This document shows positions 16,080 to 24,740 of a stretch of 39,518 nt of DNA, piece after piece. The notes under the pieces are model-generated. The model had not been told where the DNA came from. It did not search any database and saw only the letters and a list, made by a program, of their open reading frames with translations. Each line of letters begins with the position of its first letter. Position 1 is the first letter of the stretch. A program made the translations under genes and the position numbers. This DNA comes from JALYUA01 sp040004225 (lineage in GTDB: Bacteria; Acidobacteriota; Thermoanaerobaculia; UBA5066; Gp7-AA6). The stretch lies in the NCBI GenBank assembly GCA_040004225.1, contig JBDUBI010000113.1, positions 1 through 39,518 on the forward strand, written 5' to 3'.

Positions 16080-18380
16080 TTAAGTCTTCGGATTCCAGGC
16101 GGCCGAAGCCTCCTTCGCCGCCGCCGCTTCTTTCTCCTGGGCGTCCACGACCGCGATCGCCGCCATGTTGACGATGTCCGCAACCTCGACTCCGCGCTGG
16201 AGGACGTGCACCGACTTCTTCATCCCGAGCAGGATGGGGCCGATCGCCTCGGCTCCGGCGAGCCGCCAGACGAGCTTGTAGGCCGCGTTGGCGCTCTGAA
16301 GGTCCGGAAAGATCAGCACGTTCGGGCGCCGCACCGTGGCCCACGGGTAGTCCGCTTCCAGAATCTCGGGCACGACCGCCGTATCGGCCTGCATCTCGCC
16401 GTCGATCAAAATGTCCGGGCGCGTCCGCTTCACGATCTCGACGGCGCGCTTCACCTTGAGCGCCCCCTCGTGCTGGTTCGATCCAAAGTTCGAAAACGCG
16501 ATCATCGCGACGCGCGGCTCGATGTCGAAGCGGCGGACGGCGTCCGCCGTCAGGGCGGCGATTTCGGCGAGGTCCTCGGCGGACGGGTCGATGTTCACCG
16601 TCGTGTCGGCGAAGAAGAAGCTGCGGTCTTTCAGCACCAGGATGTAGAGGCCCGACACGCGTGTGACGCCCGGCGCCGTCCCCACGATCTGGAGCGCCGG
16701 CCGGATGGTGTCCGGGTAATACTGCGTGAGGCCAGAGATGACGCCGTCCGCTTCGCCCGCGTCGAGCATCAGGGGGCCGAAATAGTTCCGCACGCGGGCG
16801 AGCTTTCCGGCATCTTCGACCGTGACGCCCGAACGGCGCCGCAGCTCCTCGAGGCGTTTCGCGTATCGCGGCAGACGGTCCGACGTTTCCGTGTGAATGA
16901 AGTCGATCTTGTCCATCGGCAGCTGAAGGTCCCGGGCCGTCTTCTCGATGTGCGCCTCGCGCGCGAGGAGGATCGGGCGGCAGATCCCTTCCTCGGCAAG
17001 GATCTTCGCCGCGCGGAGGATCTTGGGGTGCTCCCCCTCGGGAAAGACAATCCGCTTCGGATTCGCGCGCGCCTTCTGGATGACGATGTTCACGACCTCG
17101 CGCGACCGCGAGATCATGGCTTCGAGGCGCCGCATGTACGCGCCCATGTCGGTGATCGGCTTGCGCGCGACGCCGGACAGCATCGCCGCTTCCGCGACGG
17201 CAGGCGCCACCCAGAGCAGCACCCGGTGGTCGAAGGGTTTGGGAATCAGGTACTCGCGGCCGAAACGGAAGCTCTCCCCGCCGTACGCCTTGGAGACCGA
17301 ATCCGGGACGTCCATGCGGGCGAGCGCCGCGAGCGCCTTCGACGCCGCTTTCTTCATCTCCTCGTTGATGACCGTCGCGGCCACGTCGAGCGCCCCGCGA
17401 AAGATGAAGGGGAATCCGAGCACGTTGTTCACCTGGTTTGGATAGTCGCTGCGGCCGGTCGCCATGATCACGTCCGGCCGGGCGGCACGCGCCTCCTCGG
17501 GGGTAATCTCCGGCTCGGGGTTGGCGAGGGCGAACACGATGGGATCGCGGGCCATCGTCTTCAGCATCTCGCCGGTGACGATCCCCTTCGTCGAGAGCCC
17601 CACGAAAACGTCGGCGCCGACCAGGGCGTCCTGGAGCGTCCGCTCGGAGGTCTCCACCGCGAATTGCGCCTTGTACTTGTTCATGTCGCCGGTCCGGCCC
17701 GCGTGGATGACGCCCGCCTTGTCCACCATGCGCAGGTTTTCGGGGCGCACCCCGTACGAGAGATACAGCTTCGCGCACGCGATCGCAGATGCCCCCGCGC
17801 CGACGAAGACGACCTTCGCCTCATGGATCGACTTCCCGGCGATGTCGAGCCCGTTTAAGAGAGCGGCCGCGGAGATGATCGCGGTGCCGTGCTGGTCGTC
17901 GTGGAACACGGGGATGTTGAGCCTCTTGCGCAACGCCTCTTCGATCTCGAAGCACTCCGGCGACTTGATGTCCTCGAGGTTGATCCCCCCGAAGGTCGGG
18001 GCGATGCGCGCCACGGTGTCGATGAAGGCGGCGGGGTCCTCCTCGTCCACCTCGATGTCGAACACGTCGATGTCCGCGAACCTCTTGAAGAGGATTCCCT
18101 TCCCCTCCATGACGGGCTTCGAGGCGAGCGCGCCGATGTTGCCGAGCCCCAGAACCGCGGTTCCGTTGGAGATCACCCCGACGAGGTTGCCCTTCGCCGT
18201 GTACTCATAGGCGAGCTCCGGGTCTTTTTCGATCTCGAGGCACGGGATCGCGACCCCGGGGCTGTACGCCAGCGAAAGGTCTTCCTGGGTCCGGCACGGC
18301 TTCGTCGGGACGACCTCGATCTTTCCCTTGCGGCCACGCCGGTGATATTCGAGCGCTTCTTCGGGGGTGGTCTTTCTCAT
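16080..18380 (-). CDS. maeB: NADP-dependent malic enzyme fused to phosphotransacetylase domain (MaeB type)
   Basis: 766 aa, the usual MaeB length. Residues 1-about 425 are malic enzyme: PCRTQEDLSLAYSPGVA near 28, KPVMEGKGILFKRFADIDVF (catalytic lysine region), NLEDIKSPECFEIE, FHDDQHGTA with metal ligands D161/D162, and the nucleotide-binding VGAGASAI at 193-200. Residues about 430-750 are a phosphate acetyl/butyryltransferase-like domain (RIVFPEGEHPKILRAA, FFFADTTVNIDPSA, MIAFSNFGSN), usually a regulatory module in this family. It converts malate to pyruvate with NADPH. The ATG at 18380 overlaps the proS stop (ATGA); a much longer upstream extension would read proS in the wrong frame and is rejected. 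Confidence 0.95.
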   Translation of the reverse strand: MRKTTPEEALEYHRRGRKGKIEVVPTKPCRTQEDLSLAYSPGVAIPCLEIEKDPELAYEYTAKGNLVGVISNGTAVLGLGNIGALASKPVMEGKGILFKRFADIDVFDIEVDEEDPAAFIDTVARIAPTFGGINLEDIKSPECFEIEEALRKRLNIPVFHDDQHGTAIISAAALLNGLDIAGKSIHEAKVVFVGAGASAIACAKLYLSYGVRPENLRMVDKAGVIHAGRTGDMNKYKAQFAVETSERTLQDALVGADVFVGLSTKGIVTGEMLKTMARDPIVFALANPEPEITPEEARAARPDVIMATGRSDYPNQVNNVLGFPFIFRGALDVAATVINEEMKKAASKALAALARMDVPDSVSKAYGGESFRFGREYLIPKPFDHRVLLWVAPAVAEAAMLSGVARKPITDMGAYMRRLEAMISRSREVVNIVIQKARANPKRIVFPEGEHPKILRAAKILAEEGICRPILLAREAHIEKTARDLQLPMDKIDFIHTETSDRLPRYAKRLEELRRRSGVTVEDAGKLARVRNYFGPLMLDAGEADGVISGLTQYYPDTIRPALQIVGTAPGVTRVSGLYILVLKDRSFFFADTTVNIDPSAEDLAEIAALTADAVRRFDIEPRVAMIAFSNFGSNQHEGALKVKRAVEIVKRTRPDILIDGEMQADTAVVPEILEADYPWATVRRPNVLIFPDLQSANAAYKLVWRLAGAEAIGPILLGMKKSVHVLQRGVEVADIVNMAAIAVVDAQEKEAAAAKEASAAWNPKT

Positions 18381-20104
18381 CCTGCCGAAAGCTCCCTTCG
18401 CACGTCGCCGATGGCGTCGAGCGCCGCGTCCTTCGGGGCGAGCCGCACCTTCTTGTCGCGGCGGGTCACGATCTCGACGTTGCCGTCCTTGAGCGCCCGC
18501 CCGCCGACGTTGACGCGGATGGGAAATCCGAGGAGGTCCGCGTCCTTGAACTTCACGCCCGGCCTCTCGTCCCGGTCGTCGTAAAACACTTCGATCCCGG
18601 CGGCGGCGAGCGCTTCGTACAGCGCGTCCGCCGCGCCGCGCGCCGCTTCGTCCGTGGGATTCAACGAGACGACTTCGACCTCGAACGGCGCCAGCGCGAG
18701 CGGCCACACGATGCCGTCGGCGTCGTGGTGCTGCTCGATGGCGGCCGCCATCGTCCGTCCGACCCCGATTCCGTAGGTCCCCATCACGGCCGGACGCGAT
18801 TCGCCCTTTTCGTCCGTGAACTCGCATTTCATGAGAGTCGAGTACTTCGTTCCGAGCTTGAAGATGTGGCCGACCTCTATTCCCCGAGCGATCTCCAGAG
18901 GCTGACCGCAGCGCACGCAGGGATCGTCCGCGCGCGCCTGGGCGATGACTCCCCACTCGCTCACGCGGGCGTCGCGGTCCATCGCGAATCCCCGGACGTG
19001 CCAGTCGCGCCGGCCCGCTCCCGTGACGGCGTTGACGGCGCCCCGCACCGATTCGTCGGCAATGACCCGCATGCCCTCGGGGAGCGTGTGCGCACCGACG
19101 AAGCCGACGGGCGCCCCGGTCGCCGGCTGGACCTTCTCCTCGGCCGCCAGGGCGAGATGCTCCACCCCGAGCGCGTTTTTCAACGCGACCTCGTTCGCGT
19201 CGAGGTCGCCCCGGACGAGCGCGACGACGAATCCCTTTTCGGTCTCGTAGACGAGACACTTGATCATCCGGGAGGAGGTGATTTTCAAAAACTCCACGAC
19301 CGAGTCGATCCCTCCCCGGCCGGGAGTCTCGACCTCCTGCAGCCCGGTGACCGTTTCGTCCTCCCAGGGCACCGGCCGCGGGCCGGTGCGGGCCTTCTCG
19401 AGATTCGCGCCGTACCCGCAGGAAGCGCACCTCACGACGGCGTCTTCCCCCGTCGCGGCGAGCACCATAAATTCCTGCGAAGCGCTGCCGCCGATCGCTC
19501 CGGAATCGGCATCTACGACCGTGAAATCGAGGCCGCACCGCTCGAAGATGCGGCGATAAGCGGCGTCCTGGGCGCGGTAGGAGCGGTCGAGCCCCTCCGC
19601 ATCCGCGTCGAACGAGTAGCCGTCGTACATCAGAAACTCGCGCCCGCGCATCAGCCCGAACCGCGGGCGGATTTCGTCGCGGAACTTCGTCCGGATCTGG
19701 TAGAGCGTCACGGGGAGCTGCCGGTAGGACGTCACCCCCGCCCGCAGCATCGAGGTGACGGCCTCCTCCGCGGTGGGAGCAAGGCAGTACTCGCCGCCCT
19801 TGCGGTCGGAGAGGTGAAAGAGGATCTCCTCGGCGGCATACCGGGACCAGCGCCCGCTCTCTTCCCAGAGCTCCCGCGGCTGCAGGATGGGAAGCTCGAC
19901 CTCGAGGGCTCCGGCCCGGTCCATTTCCTCCCGGACGATGGCTTCGGCTTTCCGGTGCGCCTTCAACCCGAGAGGGGTCAGCGCGTAGATCCCCGCCGTC
20001 ACGCGGCGGAGCATCCCGGCCCGCGTCAGCAGGACGTGGGAGACGGCCTCCGCGTCCGCCGGCACTTCACGGACGGTCTGCAGAAAGAAACGGGACCAGC
20101 GCAT
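18377..20104 (-). CDS. proS: Prolyl-tRNA synthetase (bacterial type with editing domain)
   Basis: 575 aa. Class II synthetase charging tRNA-Pro. Motif 1 region VELPILQPRELWEESGRW; motif 2 IRTKFRDEIRPRFGLMRGRE followed by FLMYDGYSF; motif 3 MGTYGIGVGRTMAAAIEQ. Between motifs 2 and 3 (about 225-380) lies the YbaK-like insertion that hydrolyses mischarged Ala-tRNA-Pro, with the GDLDANEVAL strand. The C-terminal anticodon-binding domain (LAPFEVEVVSLN, VFYDDRDERPGVKFKDADL) is complete. Begins MRWSRFFLQT as is standard. Overlaps maeB by 4 bases downstream; upstream is a 338-bp repeat-bearing gap that probably holds the promoter. Confidence 0.97.
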   Translation of the reverse strand: MRWSRFFLQTVREVPADAEAVSHVLLTRAGMLRRVTAGIYALTPLGLKAHRKAEAIVREEMDRAGALEVELPILQPRELWEESGRWSRYAAEEILFHLSDRKGGEYCLAPTAEEAVTSMLRAGVTSYRQLPVTLYQIRTKFRDEIRPRFGLMRGREFLMYDGYSFDADAEGLDRSYRAQDAAYRRIFERCGLDFTVVDADSGAIGGSASQEFMVLAATGEDAVVRCASCGYGANLEKARTGPRPVPWEDETVTGLQEVETPGRGGIDSVVEFLKITSSRMIKCLVYETEKGFVVALVRGDLDANEVALKNALGVEHLALAAEEKVQPATGAPVGFVGAHTLPEGMRVIADESVRGAVNAVTGAGRRDWHVRGFAMDRDARVSEWGVIAQARADDPCVRCGQPLEIARGIEVGHIFKLGTKYSTLMKCEFTDEKGESRPAVMGTYGIGVGRTMAAAIEQHHDADGIVWPLALAPFEVEVVSLNPTDEAARGAADALYEALAAAGIEVFYDDRDERPGVKFKDADLLGFPIRVNVGGRALKDGNVEIVTRRDKKVRLAPKDAALDAIGDVRRELSAG

Positions 20105-20140
20105 TTGGAACTCGGGAAGATATCAGGGGAAAGGAGCGCG

Positions 20141-20332
20141 CACACCGCGCGGATCCCGGCGGCAGGCCGCCCGCATCACGGCGGCCGAACCGCCTCTTCC
20201 AGGTCCGCAAAACCAAGGCGCGGAACCGAAAGAGAACTCCAGACCGCACACCGCGCGGATCCAGGCGGCAGGCCGCCCGCACAACGGCGGCCAAACCGCC
20301 TGCTTTGAGGTTTGCAAGACCGAAGCGTGAAA
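20141..20332. repeat. Two-copy direct repeat, each with palindromes, upstream of proS
   Basis: About 85 bases starting CACACCGCGCGGATCC are repeated at 20141 and 20247 (106-base period) with roughly 80% identity by eye, best over the first 55 bases. Each copy contains the palindrome GGCGGCAGGCCGCC (20158-20171 and 20264-20277) and a second hairpin, GGCGG-CCRAA-CCGCC. The layout resembles REP/BIME-type extragenic elements. The repeats lie between the TPR gene stop and the proS start; no gene is seen in the 338-bp gap. Confidence 0.7.
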
Positions 20333-20386
20333 CACGAAACCAACTGCAGGATCAGATCGCGGCCTCCGCGATCCGGTTTGCGCATC

Positions 20387-20431
20387 GCGCCTCACGCCTT
20401 CGCGCCTCACGCCCGGGCGCCTCACGCCCGG
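20387..20431. repeat. 15-bp tandem repeat, three copies
   Basis: GCGCCTCACGCC recurs at 20387-20398, 20402-20413 and 20417-20428, an exact 15-base period, followed by a decayed copy (CCCTACGCCTTGCGCC). It lies immediately 3' of the TPR gene and its last degenerate unit runs into that gene's stop codon region. A short minisatellite of no known function. Confidence 0.7.
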
Positions 20432-20442
20432 CGCGCCGCACC

Positions 20443-22314
20443 CTACGCCTTGCGCCTGACGGCGGCTCCGTTCGCGGCCGCCGTCTCCTTCTTCTTGCTG
20501 CCGAACTTCTCGATCAGCCGCATGTTCGAGCGCACCTGCTGGAGCATGCGGTCTTCGAGCGCTCCGCCCCGGGCGACGGTCTTTGCGCGCGTAAAGGCGG
20601 CCTTCGCCTCGTCGGGCCGTCCTGCCGCGATGTAGGCCATCCCGAGATGATGAAAGGTCGTGGGTTGCGCGGCGCGCTCGCTCGACTTTCGCAGGCAGTC
20701 GATCGCGCGTTCGAATTCGTTGCGCTTGAAGTGGACCCAGCCGAGCGCCGCGAGAGGGTAGGGCTTCAGCTCGTCCGGCGCCGCCGACAGCGCGCGGCCC
20801 GCGTAATCGAGGGCCGCGTCGAGGTCTTCTCCCGAATCCGCCAGCGCGGTCGCCAGCTCGTAATACCCGATGGCCTGGGACGTCTTCGACGGATGGCTTT
20901 CGAGGAACTCGCGGACGAACTGTGTCGCTTCGGCAGTTTTTCCCTCCGCGCGCAGCGCTTCCGAGAGGGTCGAGCACGCCGCCGCCGCGACAACGTCCTC
21001 GGGCTCAGACGCGAGGACCGCGCGGCACGCCGCAATCGCCTCCTCCCAGAGGCCGAGCGACGCGGAGAGAAGCGCGAAGGAGATCCGGATCGTCGAATTT
21101 CCGGGCTCCGCTTCGAGGGCCTTGCGGTACAGCGCGTGGGCGGTCCGCAGCGAGCCGACCGTCACGGCCTCTTCGGCCTGGCGATAGGCATCCCCGCCGG
21201 GCCCGTTCACCCGGGGAAGCGCGTACCGGCGACGCCGCTCGAGCAGGCGCACCGCCTCCTGATACTCGAGCCGCTTGGGGTTCTTCTCGAGCGCCTGCTG
21301 GAAACAGTCGAGGGCGCGCTTGGTCCAGTTCTTCTCCAGGTAGCAGAGCCCCAGCTGGAAGACCGCCTCCTCCGAGTCCGGCTGCTCCCGGTGCGCCTCC
21401 TCGAAGGCCTGAATGGCCCGGTTCAACTCGCCTTTCTCCCGCAAAACGGTTCCGAGAAGGACCTGCGCGGAGATGACCGGAGCGGCTTCCAGGGCGCGGC
21501 GCAGCTCCCGCTCCGCTTCGTTCCAGCGCGAGCCGTTCGCATAGAGCGCGCCGAGCGCGAAATGTGGAAGGAAGGCGTCCGGCTTGCGCTCGATCGCGCG
21601 TTTCAAGAGCGACTCGGCGTTGGCGGTGTCACCGTCTTCCGAAGCCGCGATTCCGGAGTAGACCAGCGACTCGAAATGATTCGAATCGACGGCCAGGATC
21701 CGCTTGAAGAACACTGCCGCGCGCTTCAAATCCCCGCCGGAGAAATACGTCTCGGCAAGGTAGAACGCGAGCTCCACGTTCTGCCGATCGGACCTCGAGA
21801 GCTCTTCGAGAGCCTTCACGCCACGGTCAGAGTCGAGCGCCAGGATCGCGAACTCCGCTTCCCGGAGCCGACGGAAGAATCCCTCCCTTTCGATCCCCGC
21901 GTACCCCGCGACGATCCGGTCGCGCCGCTCGAGGAACCGGTCCTTCTTCTCGACGGCCTGCATACGCTCGTCCATCTTCGTTTCCCAGAGATCCAGGACC
22001 TCCTCCGAGCGGACCGCGCCGGAGCGCTCCAGCGTCTCCTGGAGCGCGAGGATTCCGGTGTGCGCGACGAAGAGGTTTTTTTCGAGATTCCCGACCGATT
22101 CGAGGAGCGTCTTCAGCGCCTCCGCCGTCCGCTTCACCACGTCCTCGAGGGTCGAGATGCGCTCGAGCAGATGCTCGTCGAAAGGGATCTCTTCGGCGGG
22201 CTCGCCGGACTCCTCGACGACGCCGACGCCTGAGAGCACGAGCAGCTTCGAATGGCAGCGCTCGCAGAACTCTTCGTCGTCGCGGTTTTTCAGCCCGCAG
22301 ACCTGGCAGAACAT
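20443..22314 (-). CDS. Zinc-ribbon and TPR repeat protein
   Basis: 623 aa. The N-terminus is a CX2C-X10-CX2C zinc ribbon (C3, C6, C17, C20). Residues about 45-110 look like a coiled coil (LLERISTLEDVVKRTAEALK). From about 165 to 590 there are a dozen or so TPR-type helical pairs with the usual A/G and P positions (for example AFYLAETYFSGGDLKRAAVF, FALGALYANGSRWNEAEREL, FQLGLCYLEKNWTKRALDCF). No signal peptide or membrane helix, so probably a cytosolic scaffold. It ends in a Lys/Ala-rich tail. Lies 29 bp after the 3-hydroxyacyl-CoA dehydrogenase gene. No specific function can be assigned. Confidence 0.85.
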   Translation of the reverse strand: MFCQVCGLKNRDDEEFCERCHSKLLVLSGVGVVEESGEPAEEIPFDEHLLERISTLEDVVKRTAEALKTLLESVGNLEKNLFVAHTGILALQETLERSGAVRSEEVLDLWETKMDERMQAVEKKDRFLERRDRIVAGYAGIEREGFFRRLREAEFAILALDSDRGVKALEELSRSDRQNVELAFYLAETYFSGGDLKRAAVFFKRILAVDSNHFESLVYSGIAASEDGDTANAESLLKRAIERKPDAFLPHFALGALYANGSRWNEAERELRRALEAAPVISAQVLLGTVLREKGELNRAIQAFEEAHREQPDSEEAVFQLGLCYLEKNWTKRALDCFQQALEKNPKRLEYQEAVRLLERRRRYALPRVNGPGGDAYRQAEEAVTVGSLRTAHALYRKALEAEPGNSTIRISFALLSASLGLWEEAIAACRAVLASEPEDVVAAAACSTLSEALRAEGKTAEATQFVREFLESHPSKTSQAIGYYELATALADSGEDLDAALDYAGRALSAAPDELKPYPLAALGWVHFKRNEFERAIDCLRKSSERAAQPTTFHHLGMAYIAAGRPDEAKAAFTRAKTVARGGALEDRMLQQVRSNMRLIEKFGSKKKETAAANGAAVRRKA

Positions 22315-22343
22315 CAGGGTCGTCCGCTTCCGGTTCTCAGGTG

Positions 22344-23201
22344 TCAGTTCTTCGCGTATTCGTAGAAACCCTTCCCGGATTTCCGGCCGAGCCAGCCGGC
22401 ATCGACCATCTTCACCAGGAGCGGGCTCGGACGGTACCGGGGATCGCCAAATCCGTTCTGGAGGACGCGCAGAATCGAGAGACAGGTGTCCAGCCCGATG
22501 AAATCCGCCAGCGCGAGCGGGCCCATGGGGTGGTTCATGCCGAGCTTCAGAATCGTGTCGATCGCTTCGCGGGTGGCGACGCCTTCCCTCAGCGCCTCGA
22601 TCGCCTCGTTGATCATGGGCATCAACACGCGGTTCGAAACGAAGCCCGGGTCGTCATTGCAGAACACCGGAGTCTTTCCCAGGCGCCGGGCGAGCGCCTC
22701 GACGGCCGCGGCCGTCTCGTCCGAGGTGGCAATGCCTCGAATGACCTCGACTAACGCCATGACCGGGACGGGATTCATGAAATGCATGCCGATCACGCGA
22801 TCGGGCCGCCCCGTCACCGCGCCGAGTCGGGTGATCGAGATCGACGACGTGTTCGACGCGAAGATCGTGCGGGGAGGACACAGCCCGTCGAGCTTCCGGA
22901 AGAGCTCGGCCTTCGCCGGCTCGTTCTCGACGATCGCCTCGACGACCAGGTCCGCGCCGGCCAGGGAGCCGAGATCCGTCGTCTCCTTCAGCCTGGCCAG
23001 GGCCGCCGATTTTTCCTCCGCGCTCCTCTTTCCCTTCGCGATCTCGCGGTCCAAGTTCTTCTCGATGGTCGCCCGCGCGCGCCGGACGAAAGACTCCTCC
23101 ACGTCCGCCAGCGTGACGTCGAGACCCGCCGCCGCGGCCACGTGAGCAATGCCGCCGCCCATCTGTCCCGCGCCGACGACCGCGAGGGTCCGGATGTCCA
23201 T
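22344..23201 (-). CDS. hbd: 3-hydroxybutyryl-CoA / 3-hydroxyacyl-CoA dehydrogenase
   Basis: 285 aa, the length of the single-function enzyme. The NAD-binding motif VVGAGQMGGGIAHVAA starts at residue 8. SNTSSISIT (116-124), the catalytic His140 in MHFMNPVPVM and the downstream glutamate in LVEVI follow, as does GFVSNRVLMPMINEA of the C-terminal dimerisation domain, with LGMNHPMGPLALADFIGLD. It reversibly oxidises 3-hydroxyacyl-CoA to 3-ketoacyl-CoA with NAD(P)+ in beta-oxidation or butyrate-type metabolism. No thiolase or crotonase genes are adjacent, so the direction of use is open. The ATG at 23201 gives the usual MDIRTLAVVG start. Confidence 0.94.
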   Translation of the reverse strand: MDIRTLAVVGAGQMGGGIAHVAAAAGLDVTLADVEESFVRRARATIEKNLDREIAKGKRSAEEKSAALARLKETTDLGSLAGADLVVEAIVENEPAKAELFRKLDGLCPPRTIFASNTSSISITRLGAVTGRPDRVIGMHFMNPVPVMALVEVIRGIATSDETAAAVEALARRLGKTPVFCNDDPGFVSNRVLMPMINEAIEALREGVATREAIDTILKLGMNHPMGPLALADFIGLDTCLSILRVLQNGFGDPRYRPSPLLVKMVDAGWLGRKSGKGFYEYAKN

Positions 23202-23260
23202 GGAAGCCTGACTCTATTGCGGAGGGCGAGGGAGGGTAAAGCGCAAAGGGACGAGCGCGA

Positions 23261-23305
23261 GCGAAACGTCGCGGGAGCGGGGAGAAGGGGTCGAGACCGT
23301 TTCGC
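23261..23305. repeat. 8-bp inverted repeat between the sigma operon and hbd
   Basis: GCGAAACG at 23261-23268 pairs with CGTTTCGC at 23298-23305 across a 29-base spacer, in the 115-bp gap after the bactofilin-like gene. It could contribute to transcript ending of the sigma-factor operon, but no clear U-tract follows on the minus strand. Nothing else is recognisable in this gap. Confidence 0.3.
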
Positions 23306-23316
23306 CGAGACGTCCC

Positions 23317-24162
23317 TCAGACCGTCAGAGCGACGCGGATCCGAGGCGTCCCGAAACGCGAGGAGAACGCAATGCCGACGGCGGCGATCGACGCCGCGCT
23401 CCACAGCACTCCGCCGACGAGCGGGAGGAGAGACGCGGCGGCGAGAAGGGCGAAACCGCACGCGAGCGCTGCAGGCCTCTTCGCCGGCGACACGTTTTTC
23501 AGGAGTTTCTGGCCCAGCAGGAGGAAGAGCGCCGCCATCCCGAACACCTTGGCGACGACGGCCAACGCCGCGAAGAGAAGCGCGATCGGGACCGACACCG
23601 ACGAGGGCAGGAGGGCCAGAGCCGCCGCAGCCGCCAGAAAAAGCGTCAGCACGCCGAGCGCGCCGGCGAGGAGGGCGTGCGACCAGTCGCGCTCCGCGGC
23701 GGCGGCGGCCCGGGCAAACGGGGATCCGAACATCCAGAGCAGAAGGAGAGAAGCCAGGAGCCACGCCGAGAGCGCGACCAGCCGCAATCCGTGTTCAACG
23801 ATGCCGCGGCCCGCGGGGTCCCAGGGAGCCCGGTGCATCTCCTCGAGATACAGCCGGAGGAGAGAACCCGGCGTCGAGACCCGTCCCGAGACGGGCAGAG
23901 CGGACCGGCCTGCCGCGGCGATCTCGCCGCCGAAGACGGAAAGGTTCCCGTCCACGGCGCCCGCGGGGCCAAACCGCACGTCACCGCCCCACACGATCAC
24001 GTTGCCGGTCACCCGGGAATCGATCGTCACGCGCGAGAAAACGGCCGCGACGTTTCCGGTCACCGGCGACGTGATCGCCAGGTCGCGTCCGACCGACGAC
24101 CGCGCGCCGGGCGCGGGGGCGGAGGAGATCGCCGCGGTGAAGAGGAGGAGGACGCCGATCAT
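23317..24162 (-). CDS. Multi-pass membrane protein with bactofilin-like segment
   Basis: 281 aa from the ATG at 24162, which overlaps the anti-sigma stop (ATGA). A signal-like N-terminus (MIGVLLLFTAAISSAPA) precedes residues 26-90, where short strands repeat the pattern V-x-G-N/D-V with Gly turns (SPVTGNVAAV, SRVTGNVIVWGG, GAVDGNLSVFGG), as in bactofilin-type polymer-forming proteins. After about residue 125 there are five or so hydrophobic helices (LRLVALSAWLLASLLLLWMF, LGVLTLFLAAAAALALL, and others). It is the third gene of a sigma/anti-sigma operon and is likely an envelope target or sensor component; exact function unknown. Confidence 0.75.
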   Translation of the reverse strand: MIGVLLLFTAAISSAPAPGARSSVGRDLAITSPVTGNVAAVFSRVTIDSRVTGNVIVWGGDVRFGPAGAVDGNLSVFGGEIAAAGRSALPVSGRVSTPGSLLRLYLEEMHRAPWDPAGRGIVEHGLRLVALSAWLLASLLLLWMFGSPFARAAAAAERDWSHALLAGALGVLTLFLAAAAALALLPSSVSVPIALLFAALAVVAKVFGMAALFLLLGQKLLKNVSPAKRPAALACGFALLAAASLLPLVGGVLWSAASIAAVGIAFSSRFGTPRIRVALTV

Positions 24163-24740
24163 CCGCGCCGCGGCGACCGGACAAGCACGCGCCGGAGGGC
24201 GAAACCGGCGGGCGCGAGGAGGAACAGCGCGAGCCATCCGAGCGGCGCCTCGAGCCGAGCGGCGGAGGAGAGCGCTTCCCACGACGCGGGCGCCGCGAAA
24301 GAAGCGTCCGAAACCGCGCGAATCAGGGCGCGCGCGAGGCCGGCGAGCGGGGCCACGGCAGACAGGCCGAGCGCCGCCTGGTCTCCAACGGTCAGACGGG
24401 GAGCGGCCAGAAGCGCGAAGCCTGCGGTGAGCAGCAGCAGGGCCCCGCCGGCGGGAGGCGCCCAGATCCGGAGATCCCGCCTCTCGCGCGGAGAGAAGGG
24501 CCGGATCCGCACCACCCGCGAGGCGAGGTCCAGACCGGCGGCGGAGCCTCCGGTCGCCAGGGGGTCTCCCGGGGTCAGCGACTCGAGGCGCAACAGCAGG
24601 GCCCGGGCGCCCTCGACTGCCGCCGCGCAGGGAGCGCAGCCCGCCGCGTGGGCCCGGGCGTCGCCCGCGAGAACCGGCTCCTCGCCGGCGGCAAGCGCTT
24701 CTGCGTCCAGCGGATCCAGGGTTCGAGGGCAATCGTTCAC
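24159..24740 (-). CDS. Anti-sigma factor with zinc-binding motif
   Basis: 193 aa. The short N-terminal domain has the ZAS-like H31-x3-C35-x2-C38 motif (HAAGCAPC), the usual signature of zinc-binding anti-ECF-sigma proteins. At least two membrane segments follow (AGGALLLLTAGFALLAAP near 98-115; ALFLLAPAGFALRRVL near the C-terminus), so it probably holds the sigma factor at the inner membrane. Both ends overlap neighbours by ATGA: with the sigma gene upstream and the bactofilin-like gene downstream. Overall sequence is Ala/Leu-rich and poorly conserved, so the call rests on the motif and context. Confidence 0.78.
   Translation of the reverse strand: MNDCPRTLDPLDAEALAAGEEPVLAGDARAHAAGCAPCAAAVEGARALLLRLESLTPGDPLATGGSAAGLDLASRVVRIRPFSPRERRDLRIWAPPAGGALLLLTAGFALLAAPRLTVGDQAALGLSAVAPLAGLARALIRAVSDASFAAPASWEALSSAARLEAPLGWLALFLLAPAGFALRRVLVRSPRRG

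Noticed and set aside
15696..17858. Plus-strand frame of 720 codons opposite maeB
   Set aside because: Antisense shadow created by GC bias; it also runs through the end of the Pro-rich lipoprotein gene and a small membrane protein gene.
18381..19538. Upstream extension of maeB into a 1152-aa protein
   Set aside because: The extra part reads proS in a wrong frame and is Arg/Gly-rich; the MaeB N-terminus fits the ATG at 18380.
18725..20308. Plus-strand frame of 527 codons opposite proS
   Set aside because: Antisense of a complete prolyl-tRNA synthetase with no domain of its own.
20105..20442. CRISPR array or tRNA in the repeat-rich gap before proS
   Set aside because: Only two imperfect copies of a long repeat with no uniform spacers, plus a 15-bp tandem repeat; no cloverleaf or cas gene is visible.
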